A stretch of DNA of 64,000 nucleotides from Epibacterium sp. Ofav1-8 (GTDB taxonomy: Bacteria; Pseudomonadota; Alphaproteobacteria; Rhodobacterales; Rhodobacteraceae). The position numbers and the translations under genes were made by a program. Below are positions 1 to 12,392 of this stretch, piece after piece. The stretch spans positions 372,001-436,000 of the forward strand of contig NZ_JAKRFD010000003.1 of assembly GCF_022348185.1 (NCBI RefSeq), in the 5' to 3' direction. Under the pieces are notes generated by a model that was given only the letters and a program-made list of their open reading frames with translations, was not told where the DNA came from and ran no database searches. Each line of letters opens with the position of its first letter. The stretch's first letter is position 1.

Positions 1-1152
<1,152 letters not shown>

Positions 1153-1160
<8 letters not shown>

Positions 1161-3111
1161 CCAGCTCCTCCACGAACTTCGCGTTCTCTTGAATATACTG
1201 GAAGCGCAGTTCGGGTTTCTTGCCCATCAGACGCTCCACCAGGTCGCCCGTCTCGCCGGGTTCGTCCTCGTCGATGGTGACCCGGATCAGCTTGCGAGTC
1301 TTGGGGTCCATGGTGGTCTCTTTCAGGTCCTTGGCGTCCATCTCGCCCAGACCCTTGAAGCGGCTCACGTCGATCTTGCCTTTGCCGCCCAAACCCTTCT
1401 CCAACCACATGTCGCGCTCGGCCTCGTCGAGGCAATAGACGCGTTTTGCGCCTTGCGTCAGGCGGAACAGGGGCGGGCAGGCCAGATAGAGGTGGCCGCC
1501 GTCAATCAACGGGCGCATCTGGGTGAAGAAGAAGGTCATCAGGAGAGAGGCGATATGGGCGCCGTCGACATCCGCGTCGGTCATGATGATGATCTTGTCA
1601 TAGCGCAGATCGTCGAGGTTGAACTTGGTGCCAAGCCCGACGCCGAGGGCTTCGCACAAATCGCGGATCTCGGCGTTTGAACTGAGCTTGTTGGAGGCGG
1701 CGCCCAGCACGTTGAGGATCTTGCCCTTGAGCGGCAAGAGCGCCTGGTATTCGCGCGAGCGCGCGCCCTTGCCGGAGCCGCCCGCAGAGTCGCCCTCGAC
1801 GATGAACAATTCGGTGCCGCTGCGGTCCTTGGAGGTACAGTCGGTGAGCTTGCCGGGCAGGCGCAGCTTCTTGGTGGCCGATTTGCGCTGGGTCTCTTTC
1901 TCCTGCTTGCGGCGCAGGCGTTCCTCGGCGCGCAGGATCAGGAAATCGAGGATGGCACCGGCGGATTTGGTATCGGCGGCAAGCCAGTTGTCGAAGTGGT
2001 CGCGGACCGAGTTTTCGACCATCTTGGCCGCGCCCTCGGTGGAGAGGCGATCCTTGGTCTGGCCGACAAAGGCCGGGTCGGCGATGAAGCAGGAGACCAG
2101 CGCGCAGCCGCCCGCCATCAGGTCGTCGCGGGTGATCTGGGCGGCCTTCTTGTTGCCGACCAGCTCGCCATAGGCCTTGATGCCCTTGAGGATCGCGGCC
2201 CAGAACCCGGCGACATGGGTGCCGCCCTCGGGCGTGGGCACGGTGTTACAGTAGCTCTGGGTGAAGCCGTCGCGCGAGGGCGTCCAGTTGATCGCCCATT
2301 CCACATAGCCCGGCTCGCCGAATTTCTCGCGGAACTCCACCTTGCCGGCGAAGGGCGCATCCGCATAGACGGAGGATTTGCCCAGCACCTCGGTCAGGTA
2401 GTCCTTGAGGCCGCCGGGGAAGTGGAAGGTGGCCTCGGTCGGGGTTTCAGTGTCGTCGATGGCGGATTTCCAGCGGATCTCGACGCCGGAGAACAGATAG
2501 GCCTTGGAGCGCACCAGTTTGAACAGGCGCGCGGGCTTGAAGCGATGCGAGCCGAAGATCTCCTCGTCGGCGTGGAAGGTCACCGTGGTGCCGCGCCGGT
2601 TGGGGGCGGCGCCGATCTTTTCCACCCCGCCCAGGGGCTTGCCGCGCGAGAACCGCTGTTCGAACAACTCCTTGTTCTTGGCCACCTGCACCACCAGCGA
2701 ATCCGAGAGCGCGTTCACAACCGAAGAGCCGACCCCGTGCAGGCCGCCCGAGGTCTGATAGGCCTTGCCGGAGAACTTGCCGCCCGCGTGCAGGGTGCAG
2801 AGGATCACCTCCAGCGCCGATTTGTCAGGAAACTTCGGATGCGGGTCGATCGGGATGCCGCGGCCGTTGTCGCGCACCGTCAGCGAGTAGTCGGCGTGCA
2901 GCTCCACCTCGATGCGGTTGGCGTGGCCGGCGACGGCCTCGTCCATGGAGTTGTCGAGGATCTCGGCCACCATGTGGTGCAGCGCGCGCTCGTCGGTGCC
3001 GCCGATATACATGCCGGGGCGCTGACGCACGGGTTCGAGGCCCTCGAGGACTTCGATGGAGGAGGCGTCATAGGTTTCAGACGAGGACGGGCTCAGGAGA
3101 TCGTCGGCCAT
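1153..3111 (-). CDS. parE: DNA topoisomerase IV subunit B (ParE)
   Basis: ATPase subunit of topoisomerase IV, which decatenates daughter chromosomes together with ParC. The 652-residue product has the GHKL ATPase part (EILDNSMDE with the catalytic Glu region, DNGRGIP, GLHGVGSSVVNAL), the transducer domain with QTKDRLST, and the TOPRIM domain (EGDSAGGS, then DADVDG for metal binding). The length fits ParE rather than the ~800-residue GyrB, which has an insert. I start at the ATG at 3111 (MADDLLS) by similarity to roseobacter ParE; in-frame ATGs at 3129 and 3153 are possible and none has a strong Shine-Dalgarno. Its end overlaps the alarmone synthetase start by 8 bases. Confidence 0.93.
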
Positions 3112-3236
3112 GTGCGGATCGCTGCTCATTCGTTTGGTTTGGTTGGCAGCCATTATGGCGCATGTGATCGGGCGGGGGAAGGGGCCAGCGCGGCCTGTGG
3201 ATAAGGGCGCCCCGGGGGGAGGGACGGCCCGGAGGG

Positions 3237-3845
3237 TCAGCCTTCGGCGGCGGCCGCACGGGTGGCCTGACGCAGATCCTGGGGGACGGGCGTCGGCGTG
3301 AGGGTGAAAGCCTGCTGGCCACCTGAGGGTCCGGGCGCAACCAGAAAGAAGCCCGAGATCCGCTGAACCCAACGCCCCACGCCGCCGCTGGAGGATGGGG
3401 GGATCTGGACGTCCGCCCCCGGAATGCTGTGATCAAGCGCGAAATCCACGGCGAACAGCGACGCGGAGGGCTGTTGAACGCCCCCCTCGGTGATGCAGGT
3501 GCTGTTCGGATCGAGGGACCAGAACACATAGGAGCTCGCGTCCGGGGCGGCGCTCATGCCAGCGGGCGGATCGCCGTCACAGGCCGGTGTGCGGCGCGGC
3601 GACAGCTCGTTGACGTAGACGGAGAGGTCCAGAAAGACCGGGGTGTTGGCCTGCTGGGTCAGGAACGCGTGCAGCGCCGCATTGTCGCCGTCGTGCAGCT
3701 GGCTGGCATCGGTGCTGGCGGTGCCGTCGAAATAGGCCAATGTCGGCGTTGGGCGCAGCCGATCCCAGAAGTAGCCGATGCCGGTTGCAATGCCCAGGAG
3801 CGCCGCAACCAGGGCTGTGATGCGCTCAACGCGTCCAATGGCCAC
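3237..3845 (-). CDS. Hypothetical protein with N-terminal membrane anchor
   Basis: A 202-residue protein of unknown function. The GTG start at 3845 is chosen because GGAGG lies 7 bases upstream; the longer ATG frame has no such signal. Residues about 9-26 (ALVAALLGIATGIGYFW) form one hydrophobic segment, so the rest is probably periplasmic. The remainder is rich in Pro, Ser and Asp with two Cys (in TPACDGD and NSTCIT) that could form a disulfide. It lies 125 bases upstream of parE on the same strand. No family recognised. Confidence 0.65.
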   Translation of the reverse strand: MAIGRVERITALVAALLGIATGIGYFWDRLRPTPTLAYFDGTASTDASQLHDGDNAALHAFLTQQANTPVFLDLSVYVNELSPRRTPACDGDPPAGMSAAPDASSYVFWSLDPNSTCITEGGVQQPSASLFAVDFALDHSIPGADVQIPPSSSGGVGRWVQRISGFFLVAPGPSGGQQAFTLTPTPVPQDLRQATRAAAAEG

Positions 3846-3958
3846 GATGGAACCTCCGTTTGTCTGTTTTTGGTGCAGCCCGAGTTGACCCTTTGGGGGT
3901 GGGCTGCTCAATGTGCTGTTCAAACAGGCGCAGCTTAGCAAACGGGGGACACAGGTCC

Positions 3959-5374
3959 ATGGGCAAGAACGGCATGCTGGAGCCCGACGACTGGAGTGCG
4001 TTTCGGGCCGAGGCGCGGCGGATGCTGGATGCGGCGATCAGCCAGATGCAGGTGGCGCGCAACCGGCCCTGGCAGCCGGTGCCGGAGGATCTGGAGGCGC
4101 GCTATGCCATCGGGCAGGCGGATCAGGGCGATCTGGTGGCGCGGCTGGTCGAGGATGTGCTGCCGCATCACGGCGGCAATATCCATCCGCGGTTCTGGGG
4201 CTGGGTGCAGGGCAGCGGTCTGACCTCCGATCTGATCGCGGGCATGGCAGCGGCGGCGGTGAACGCCAATTGCGGTGGCCGCGACCATGGCGCCAACCGG
4301 ATGGAGCGTGCGGTGATCGACTGGGCGCGCCGGATCATGGGCTTTCCCGAGGCGGCCAGCGGTGTCCTGACCACCGGCACCTCGCAGGCCACGGTGCTGG
4401 CCTTTCAGGCGGCGCGGCTGCGGGTGATCCCGGATCTGCGACAGGCGGGGCAGGGCGATCTGCGGCTTACCGCCTATGCGGGGGCGGGCGTGCACAATGC
4501 CACGGTAAAGGCGCTGGAGCTGCTGGGCATCGGGGCGGACAACCTGCGTCAGGTGCCCTTGCGCGAGGGCCGCATGGACCCGGATGCGCTGCGGGACATG
4601 CTGGAGGAGGACCGCGCCGCAGGGGCGCGGCCCTTCCTGATCGTCGGCACCGCGGGATCGGTGGATCTGGGGCTGTTTGACGATCTCGAAGTGCTGGCGG
4701 ATGTGGCGGCGCAAGAGGGGCTGTGGCTGCATGTGGACGGGGCCTTTGGCGCCTGGACCCGGCTGGCGGAGCCGCCCTGGCGCGCGCTCAGCGAGGGCAT
4801 CGAGCGGGCCGACAGCATTGCGCTGGATTTCCACAAGTGGATGTATGTGGGCTATGACTGCGGGCTGGTGCTGATGCGGGACGAAAGCGCCCATCGCGCG
4901 GCCTTTGCGGCGCGGCCGGCCTATCTGGATGGCGCGCCGGAGGGGCTGGCGGGGGGCGAACCGTGGTTCTGCGACTATGGCATCGACCTCAGCCGGGGCA
5001 ACCGCGCGATCAAGGTCTGGTGCGCGCTGGAGATGTTCGGCGAGGCAGCCTTTGCCGCGGCGATCACCGACAACTGCCGGCTGGCGGCAGAGATGGGCGC
5101 GCAGATCGACGCGACAGAAGGGCTGGCATTGATGCACCCGGTGGTGTCCAACGTCTGTGTGTTCACCGCCGCCCCGGAGGCCCCGCCCGAACGGCAGTCG
5201 CAGATCAATGCGCAGATCGCCACGGCGCTGCAACTGGCCGGTGTGGCGGTGTTTTCAACGACGCGGATCGGCGGCCTCACCGCCCTGCGCGCCGCGATCA
5301 CCAACCACCGCACCCGAAGCGCGGATATTGCCGCGGCATTGGCGGCGATCACGCAATTGCGACGCGCCGACTGA
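3959..5374 (+). CDS. Pyridoxal-dependent group II amino-acid decarboxylase
   Basis: 471 residues of the PLP decarboxylase family that includes aromatic-L-amino-acid, glutamate and 2,4-diaminobutyrate decarboxylases. Visible marks are TTGTSQAT (PLP phosphate binding), HVDGAFG with the cofactor-contacting Asp, and DFHKWMYVGYDCG with the Schiff-base Lys at about residue 293. Such enzymes remove the alpha-carboxyl of an amino acid in the cytoplasm; the substrate cannot be read from the sequence. ATG at 3959 is preceded by a weak GGGGGA. It is divergent from the membrane-anchored protein upstream, with 113 bases between them. Confidence 0.87.
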   Translation: MGKNGMLEPDDWSAFRAEARRMLDAAISQMQVARNRPWQPVPEDLEARYAIGQADQGDLVARLVEDVLPHHGGNIHPRFWGWVQGSGLTSDLIAGMAAAAVNANCGGRDHGANRMERAVIDWARRIMGFPEAASGVLTTGTSQATVLAFQAARLRVIPDLRQAGQGDLRLTAYAGAGVHNATVKALELLGIGADNLRQVPLREGRMDPDALRDMLEEDRAAGARPFLIVGTAGSVDLGLFDDLEVLADVAAQEGLWLHVDGAFGAWTRLAEPPWRALSEGIERADSIALDFHKWMYVGYDCGLVLMRDESAHRAAFAARPAYLDGAPEGLAGGEPWFCDYGIDLSRGNRAIKVWCALEMFGEAAFAAAITDNCRLAAEMGAQIDATEGLALMHPVVSNVCVFTAAPEAPPERQSQINAQIATALQLAGVAVFSTTRIGGLTALRAAITNHRTRSADIAAALAAITQLRRAD

Positions 5375-5450
5375 CGTCAGCGGGGCGCCCGGTCTTGCAT
5401 TCGATGCCGGGCGGGGTAGCTTTGACGCAGGTGTATGTCTGGAGGTGCCG

Positions 5451-6059
5451 ATGCCGTGGATTGAAACCGTTCCCTTTGAAGAGGCAACCGGCAAGTTGCG
5501 CAAGCTGTATGACCGGGTGGCCGGGCCGGAGGGGAACGTCGACAACATCATGATGGTGCATGGGTTGCGGCCCCATTCGATGGAAGGGCATATGGCTCTT
5601 TACAAGAATGTGCTGCATCACACCGGCAACACGCTGCCCAAATGGGTGCTGGAAATGCTGGGGGTCTGGGTCTCGGCGCTGAACGGTTGCGCCTATTGCG
5701 TCGAGCATCACTTTGCCGGGCTGACGCGGCTGATGCAGGATGACGACCGCGCCGCGGCGATCCGGGCGGCGATCGAGGCGCGCGACGTGGAGGCGCTGCC
5801 GGTGCGCGAGGCCGAACGGGCGGCGATGGTCTATGCCCGCAAGCTGACCGAACGCCCCGCCGCGATGGAGATCAACGACGTCTGGGCGCTGAAGGATGCC
5901 GGGCTGAGCGATGGCGAGATCCTGGAGATCAACCAGGTCGTGGCCTATTTCGCCTATGCCAACCGCACGGTGCTGGGGCTGGGCTGCTCGACCGAGGGCG
6001 ATGTGCTGGGCCTCAGCCCGGGCAACAGCGAGGACCCGCAGGACTGGGGGCATCGCTGA
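5451..6059 (+). CDS. Carboxymuconolactone decarboxylase / AhpD-like peroxidase-related protein
   Basis: 202 residues. The AhpD-type core is seen as CAYCVEHH, the CxxC-x2-H redox motif of alkylhydroperoxidase-like proteins, inside a helical domain; the C-terminal half (YARKLTERPAAM, LSDGEILEIN, FAYANRTVLGLG) is typical of the peroxidase-related (TIGR01926-like) branch. Likely a thiol peroxidase or small-molecule reductase; the substrate is unknown. Start at 5451 is set by GGAGG ten bases upstream. It follows the PLP decarboxylase by 76 bases and may be co-transcribed. Confidence 0.82.
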   Translation: MPWIETVPFEEATGKLRKLYDRVAGPEGNVDNIMMVHGLRPHSMEGHMALYKNVLHHTGNTLPKWVLEMLGVWVSALNGCAYCVEHHFAGLTRLMQDDDRAAAIRAAIEARDVEALPVREAERAAMVYARKLTERPAAMEINDVWALKDAGLSDGEILEINQVVAYFAYANRTVLGLGCSTEGDVLGLSPGNSEDPQDWGHR

Positions 6060-6143
6060 CATGGCCGCCTTGCGGGCAAAAACCGGCCCATGCGGCCGCG
6101 CCCCGGCCTCGCGCCGCTTGAGCCGGGCGGAGACAACGCATAG

Positions 6144-6155
6144 ATGTTATAACAT
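6144..6155. promoter_or_regulatory. Zur-type operator (perfect 12-bp palindrome)
   Basis: ATGTTATAACAT is a perfect palindrome and matches the core of the known proteobacterial Zur (zinc uptake regulator) box. It overlaps the ATG of the DUF1007 gene (6154), placing it where a repressor would block transcription or initiation. Confidence 0.72.
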
Positions 6156-6804
6156 GATACGACCGCTCTCCCTCTCCCTCTCCCTCTGCCTGCTGCTGCT
6201 TGTCCCGGCGCCGCTGCGCGCCCATCCGCATATCTTTGTGGACACGGGGCTGACGCTGGAGGTCACTCCGGACGGGGAGTTGACGGCGGTGGAGGTCACC
6301 TGGGCCTATGATGATTTCTACTCGCTGCTGATCTTTGAGGATCTGCGGCTCGACAGTGATTTTGACGGCCGCCTGACCGTGGCGGAGCTGGAGCAGCTGC
6401 GGGGGTTCGACCTCAACTGGTCGCCGGGGTTCAAGGGTGACCTGTACCTGTCGGCGGGCGGAGAGGCGCTGGCGCTGGGCGCGCCCGAACATCTGAGCAC
6501 GGAGGTCGAGCAGGGGATCATCACCACCCGCCACCGGCGCGTGCTGGCCGAAACAAACCCGGTGCAGGCGGCGGGGGTCACGGTCAAACCCTATGATCCG
6601 ACCTATTACACCGCCTATGACCTGAGCCGCGGGGTCGAGGTCACCGGCCCCTGTACCGCGTCGATCACGCCCCCCAATCTGGATCAGGCCTATACGATGG
6701 TCGAAGAACTGCTCTATGCGATGCCGACGGACCAGGCCGAGGAGTCCTATCCGGAGGTGGGCGCGGCCTTTGCCGCCACCGTGTCGCTGGCCTGCGAGGG
6801 CTGA
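6154..6804 (+). CDS. zevA: DUF1007 periplasmic protein, ZevA-like zinc import component
   Basis: 216 residues with a clear signal peptide (MIRPLSLS... ending PLRA) and a mature N-terminus HPHIFVD, characteristic of DUF1007. Proteins of this family accompany NreB/RcnA-type permeases; ZevA of Haemophilus acts with ZevB in zinc acquisition. The mature part includes an EF-hand-like [13 protein letters not shown] segment that may bind a divalent cation. The start codon is embedded in the Zur palindrome and no Shine-Dalgarno is visible, so a leaderless or very short leader mRNA is possible. The next gene begins one base after its stop. Family sure; the metal is inferred from the operator. Confidence 0.8.
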   Translation: MIRPLSLSLSLCLLLLVPAPLRAHPHIFVDTGLTLEVTPDGELTAVEVTWAYDDFYSLLIFEDLRLDSDFDGRLTVAELEQLRGFDLNWSPGFKGDLYLSAGGEALALGAPEHLSTEVEQGIITTRHRRVLAETNPVQAAGVTVKPYDPTYYTAYDLSRGVEVTGPCTASITPPNLDQAYTMVEELLYAMPTDQAEESYPEVGAAFAATVSLACEG

Positions 6805-6805
6805 G

Positions 6806-7810
6806 ATGGCACGACCGATCCTGACCGCGCTGGGGGCGGTGACGCTGCTTGGGGTGCTGGGGCTGGCGCTCTGGCTTTGGGGCTTTGGCGGTGCAGATCC
6901 GCTGCTGCGGGCCGCCGCCGAGGCGCAGCGCGAGGCGCAGAACGCCATGGCGCAGGGGCTGCGGGCGCTGAAGGCCGGCGCACCCGGCGCCTGGTGGAGC
7001 CTGATGGGGGTCTGCTTTGCCTATGGGTTCTTTCACGCCGCCGGACCCGGCCATGGCAAGCTGGTGATCGGTGGCTATGGATTGGGCCGTGCGGTGACCC
7101 TATGGCGGCTGTCGGGGCTGGCGGTGGCCTCGTCCCTGGCGCAGGCCGCCAGTGCGGTGCTGCTGGTGCTGAGCGGCGTCTGGCTGTTCGACTGGGGCCG
7201 CGAACGTCTGACCGCCACCGCCGAAGATCTGCTGGCGCCGGTGTCCTACGGGCTGATGGCGGTGCTGGGCCTCTATCTGATGCTGCGCGGCCTGCGCCGG
7301 GCGCTGCGTCTGCGCTCCGAAGCCGCCCCGGTTGGTGGGGGTGATCCGCAGGGCGATACGCACCATCACCATGGACACGATCACAGTCATCATCACGACC
7401 ACCATGACCACAGCCATGACCACGGGCCGGGAGAGGTCTGTGCAAGCTGCGGCCATCGCCACGGCCCCACGCTGGAGGAGGCGGCGCGGCTGACCTCCTG
7501 GCGCGAGGCGTTGGCGATTGTCCTCAGCATTGCGGCGCGGCCCTGTACCGGCGCGGTGTTCCTGTTGCTGCTGACCTGGCGGCTGGACGTGCTGGCGGCC
7601 GGGGTCGCGGGCACCTTTGCCATGGGGCTGGGCACTGCCAGCGTAACGCTGAGCGTGGCGCTGTTGGCAGCCGGGGTGCGCGGTGGCCTGCTGGCGCGGG
7701 TGCTGGGGCAGGGCGGGACCGGGAGCATCCGGCTGGCGGCGGCGCTTGAGGTCTGCGCCGGTCTGCTGGTGACGGCCCTGTGCCTGCAACTGCTGCTGCG
7801 CAGCCTCTGA
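6806..7810 (+). CDS. zevB: NreB/RcnA-family permease, ZevB-like
   Basis: 334 residues with about six membrane segments. Metal-transport motifs of the nickel/cobalt transporter (NicO) superfamily are present: HAAGPGHGK after the first segments and IAARPCTGA in the second half. Between them, around residues 190-225, is a cytoplasmic loop packed with His and Asp (HHHHGHDH and repeats) followed by a CASCGHRHG cluster, a likely metal sensor or buffer. It pairs with the DUF1007 protein one base upstream; the Zur box suggests the cargo is zinc rather than nickel or cobalt. Confidence 0.82.
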   Translation: MARPILTALGAVTLLGVLGLALWLWGFGGADPLLRAAAEAQREAQNAMAQGLRALKAGAPGAWWSLMGVCFAYGFFHAAGPGHGKLVIGGYGLGRAVTLWRLSGLAVASSLAQAASAVLLVLSGVWLFDWGRERLTATAEDLLAPVSYGLMAVLGLYLMLRGLRRALRLRSEAAPVGGGDPQGDTHHHHGHDHSHHHDHHDHSHDHGPGEVCASCGHRHGPTLEEAARLTSWREALAIVLSIAARPCTGAVFLLLLTWRLDVLAAGVAGTFAMGLGTASVTLSVALLAAGVRGGLLARVLGQGGTGSIRLAAALEVCAGLLVTALCLQLLLRSL

Positions 7811-8205
7811 GGGCTGCGCCCCCGCGCGCCCGTGCCCCCATCGCATGATCGCGCTGCTTGCGGAAACGCTATAGCCTGACCGGCCCGGTCCGGTTCGGTT
7901 CGGGCGGCCGCGATCCCCTTTTCATGTGTTGTGGCGGGCGGAGACATCCTGCGCCCCGGTTCCAAACCCTGCCCACACCGGTGATGCCGACCTTGCGCGC
8001 GTGCCCACCGGCGGCGCGAGATCGCACCGTTGGAGCGCGGCCTGGATTGCCTCGCCCGCGCCCCCGCACTGCGCGAGAAGACGCTATAGGCGGGGTTTCG
8101 CGTCTTTTCGGTGCCTCATTGTTGTGCAATTGTATCGGTACGCGACGCCGTCTTGCCGCCACCGCGGACCCGGCCTAATGCCAGTGTCAGAAGGAGGCCG
8201 TGCAC
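7811..8205. other. Intergenic stretch without a supported gene
   Basis: 395 bases between the permease and the MATE gene. Short open frames here have no ribosome site or recognisable product. The motif ACGCTATAG occurs twice (near 7867 and 8082). I see no terminator with a T-run and no other structure. Confidence 0.5.
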
Positions 8206-9663
8206 ATGGCAAGCAATACATCCGCTCCCCCGCCCCAAGGGTCTCTGACCGCGCCGACGTCGCCGGTTCAGATGAGTTATGGCGGCCATGTCCGCGCGCT
8301 GTCGATCCTCGGCCTGCCGCTGATCGGCGGGCATCTGGCGCAATTTGCCATCGGTCTCACGGATACGGTGATGCTGGGCTGGTACGGTGTTGCCGAGCTG
8401 GCGGCGGTGACGCTGGCGCAGAGTTTCTTTTTTGTGTGGTTCATTCTCGGGGCCGGGTTTGCCTTTGCGGTGATGCCGATGGTGGCCTCGGCGGCAGCGA
8501 CCGACGATCACCGCCGCATCCGCCGCGCCACCCGCATGGGGCTGTGGCTGTCGGTGGTGTATGGCGCGCTGTCGATGCCCTTGATGTGGTATTCCGAGGC
8601 GATCCTGCTGGCGGCGGGTCAGGAGCCGCAGGTCGCTGCGGATGCTGGTACGTATCTGCGGATCGCGGGCTGGGGCATCTTTCCGGCGCTGCTGGTGATG
8701 GTGCTGAAGTCCTACCTCGCCGGGCTGGAGCGCACCCAGGCGGTGCTGTGGATCACGGTGCTGGCGGCGGTGGTCAACGCGATGGTGAACTACGTGCTGA
8801 TCTTCGGCCATTTCGGGTTTCCGGAACTGGGGTTGCAGGGCGCGGCGCTGGCCTCGCTGGCGACGCAGACGGTGTCCTTGCTGGCGGTGGTGGCCTATGC
8901 GCTGTGGCGCTTGCCGGAGCATGACCTGCTGCGCAACCTGCAGCGCCCGGACTGGGAAATGATGCGCGAGATCGTGCGCCATGGTCTGCCGATCGGTCTG
9001 ACCACCCTGTGCGAGGTCAGCCTGTTCTCCGCCTCCGCCCTGATGATGGGCTGGCTGGGCACGGTGCCCCTGGCCGCGCATGGGATTGCGGTGTCGGTGG
9101 CGGGGCTGACCTTCATGGCGCATCTGGGCCTGTCCAATGCCGCCACCATCCGGGTGGGCAACGCGCTGGGGCGCGGTGACAAGGCGCATATGGTGCGCGG
9201 CGCGGTGGTGGTCACGCTGGCCTCGCTGCTGATCGCGGTGGCCACGGCGCTGGTGTTCTTCCTGGCGCCGGAGCCGCTGATCCTGCTGTTCCTCGACCCC
9301 GACGATCCGCAGAGGCCCGAGATCCTGGCGATCGGCATTTCGCTGCTGGCGATGGCGGGGCTGTTCCAGCTGATGGATGGCATGCAGGCGATCGCGCTGG
9401 GGCTGCTGCGGGGGCTGTTGGATACCGGCGTGCCGATGGTGATGGCGGCGCTCAGCTATTGGGCGGTCGGGGTGCCGACCTCCTATATCCTGGGCTTCCG
9501 GGCCGAGATGGGCGGCGTCGGCGTCTGGATCGGGCTGATCCTAGGCCTGAGTACGGCAGGTGTGTTGCTGCTGGTGCGGTTCTGGCTGCATGCGCTGAAA
9601 CGGATCGACACGCCGCCCCCCGGCGATGTGCCGCCGACGGATGCGATGGCGGGTCCAGCCTGA
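8206..9663 (+). CDS. MATE-family multidrug/Na+ antiporter (NorM-like)
   Basis: 485 residues with twelve predicted membrane segments and MATE hallmarks: an early LGLPLIGGHLAQ helix, GLTDTVMLGWYG, and a repeat in the second half (HGLPIGLTTLCE, GLSNAATIRVGNALG). Exports cationic drugs or metabolites across the inner membrane using Na+ or H+. AAGGAGG at 8191-8197 supports the ATG at 8206 (8-base spacing) over the GTG at 8200. The C-terminal tail is Pro-rich. Substrate unknown. Confidence 0.9.
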   Translation: MASNTSAPPPQGSLTAPTSPVQMSYGGHVRALSILGLPLIGGHLAQFAIGLTDTVMLGWYGVAELAAVTLAQSFFFVWFILGAGFAFAVMPMVASAAATDDHRRIRRATRMGLWLSVVYGALSMPLMWYSEAILLAAGQEPQVAADAGTYLRIAGWGIFPALLVMVLKSYLAGLERTQAVLWITVLAAVVNAMVNYVLIFGHFGFPELGLQGAALASLATQTVSLLAVVAYALWRLPEHDLLRNLQRPDWEMMREIVRHGLPIGLTTLCEVSLFSASALMMGWLGTVPLAAHGIAVSVAGLTFMAHLGLSNAATIRVGNALGRGDKAHMVRGAVVVTLASLLIAVATALVFFLAPEPLILLFLDPDDPQRPEILAIGISLLAMAGLFQLMDGMQAIALGLLRGLLDTGVPMVMAALSYWAVGVPTSYILGFRAEMGGVGVWIGLILGLSTAGVLLLVRFWLHALKRIDTPPPGDVPPTDAMAGPA

Positions 9664-9747
9664 GGCGCGGCGGGTGCGACAGGTGCTCCGGTGTCGTGAT
9701 TGAGCAGGCTGTGCGGTCTTGTGCTGCGCGTTAAGCGCATCGCGGCG

Positions 9748-10167
9748 CTATGCCGACGTGTCCGGGCTGTTCTGACCAAGCCGGTCGGCCTTCTTGCGCA
9801 CCAGCACGTTGCGCAGGTCGTGCATGGCCAGCAGCAGGGCATCGGTGATCTGATCGAGCTGGGCCTCCGAGGCGCGCGATTGTGCCCATTGGGCGGTGAG
9901 GTTCAGGTGGTCCACCGTGCGCAGGATGTCATCCACCTCGCGCGTGGCCAGGAGGGCGCTGCGATCCTGCATCCAGGCCTCGATGGCGCTGCGATCCTCG
10001 GCGCTCAGCACCCGGTCGCCATGCGGTTTGATGTCCCGCTTGCGCAGGTTCACCACCGCGATCTGATCCATCTCGATGCGGCGGTTGCGGCTCTCTGCGT
10101 CGACGCGAAACACCTGGGCGCCGTTTTCTCGGATGCGGAAATAGTAGTCGGGCAGGGTGGTGGTCAT
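9748..10167 (-). CDS. Conserved hypothetical protein
   Basis: 139 residues, start at 10167 behind an AGGA site. The N-terminal part (DYYFRIRENGAQVFRVDAE) looks like a small beta-rich segment, followed by a charged helical region (HLNLTAQWAQSRASEAQLDQ, LLLAMHDLRNVLVRKKADR) that may form a coiled coil. I recall similar proteins in other Rhodobacteraceae but no function. Cytoplasmic, no signal peptide. Confidence 0.7.
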   Translation of the reverse strand: MTTTLPDYYFRIRENGAQVFRVDAESRNRRIEMDQIAVVNLRKRDIKPHGDRVLSAEDRSAIEAWMQDRSALLATREVDDILRTVDHLNLTAQWAQSRASEAQLDQITDALLLAMHDLRNVLVRKKADRLGQNSPDTSA

Positions 10168-10270
10168 CTGGTTTCCTGAGCGAGATCCGGTGTTTGGCGC
10201 AGGGTAGCAGTCTGGAACACCAGAGCAAGCCCTTCCCACCGCCGGGGCATGCGCCAGGTGCGCCGCACAG

Positions 10271-10410
10271 ACGGGCGGGGGCGCTCCCGCCCATGCAGGA
10301 CCCCTGCCTGTCGGCACGTGTCCTTGGCCTGGTTGGGCCCGGCGGCGGCCGCGCCGCAGGCGCGGCCGCCGCCCCACCGCGATGCGCAACGCGCAGCGCA
10401 ACACCTCTGA
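10271..10410 (+). repeat. Dispersed GC-rich hairpin element, copy A
   Basis: A G-run/CTCCCGCCC hairpin, a ~40-base spacer, TTGGGCC, a long GC hairpin (GCGGCCGCGCC-GCA-GGCGCGGCCGC), then CGCGATGCGCA, CGCAGCGCAA and CCTCTGA. The same order is present at 46286-46419 and 55507-55636. It fills the 325-base gap between two minus-strand genes. Confidence 0.8.
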
Positions 10411-10492
10411 GCGGTTCAGAGAAGGGATTTCCCTTTAAAACCGTGAGGTGTGTGCGAGAAGGGGCAGGTCCCTCCTGCCAGTCGGCGTCCTG

Positions 10493-10894
10493 TCACGCGT
10501 CGTCCTGACCATCTTCGTCCGGCTCGCAGCGATTGCCAGCGTATTGGCGCGTCCCGGGCAGGGGGCGTAGCCAGGTTTCGCGACGCCGGGTCCACAGCTC
10601 ATAGCTGGGTTCGAATTGATCGGCGTCATCCAGCGCGCCAAGGTGGATTTCAACCTCTCCCCCGCTGGTGGCATAGACCGAAGACCCGCAGGTCGGGCAG
10701 AAGCAGCGCCCCTGGTAGCACCGTACATCGCCGGTCACACTCAGCTGTTCGGGCGCAAAGACAGCGGCCGCATAGAAGGGCGCGCCGTGGTGTTTGCGGC
10801 AGTCGAGGCAGTGGCACAGGCCGACACGATCTGGCGCGCCGGTCACGGTGAAACGCACGCGCCCGCACAGGCAGCCGCCGGTTCTGACGGTCAT
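10493..10894 (-). CDS. GFA family (CENP-V/GFA) zinc-binding protein
   Basis: 133 residues of the glutathione-dependent formaldehyde-activating (GFA) fold. Zinc ligands are visible as GGCLCGRV, CHCLDCRK and FCPTCGSS. Family members may form S-hydroxymethylglutathione or do other glutathione chemistry, but most are uncharacterised, so only the fold is certain. Start at 10894 has AGGAG upstream. A second, more divergent GFA protein lies at 24524-25114. Confidence 0.82.
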   Translation of the reverse strand: MTVRTGGCLCGRVRFTVTGAPDRVGLCHCLDCRKHHGAPFYAAAVFAPEQLSVTGDVRCYQGRCFCPTCGSSVYATSGGEVEIHLGALDDADQFEPSYELWTRRRETWLRPLPGTRQYAGNRCEPDEDGQDDA

Positions 10895-11105
10895 GGCAGG
10901 TCTCCTTTTGGCGGCGGAGCTGGTCTGTCCAGGTCCGGTTGGTCCTCCCCTCGCGGTGATCAGCCCAGCCCAGCGGCAGAAGCCAGCGCGCCTGATCCTC
11001 GCCGCCCAGCCCTGATCGCCCCCGCTACGCGGGCGTTCGATCATGTCTTCGGGTCATGACCGGGGCGCTGCGCCAACTGCGACAGGCGCTCCGGAGCCGG
11101 GAGGG

Positions 11106-12365
<1,260 letters not shown>

Positions 12366-12392
12366 TCAAGTCATCCACGAAGGAGAGACCAC

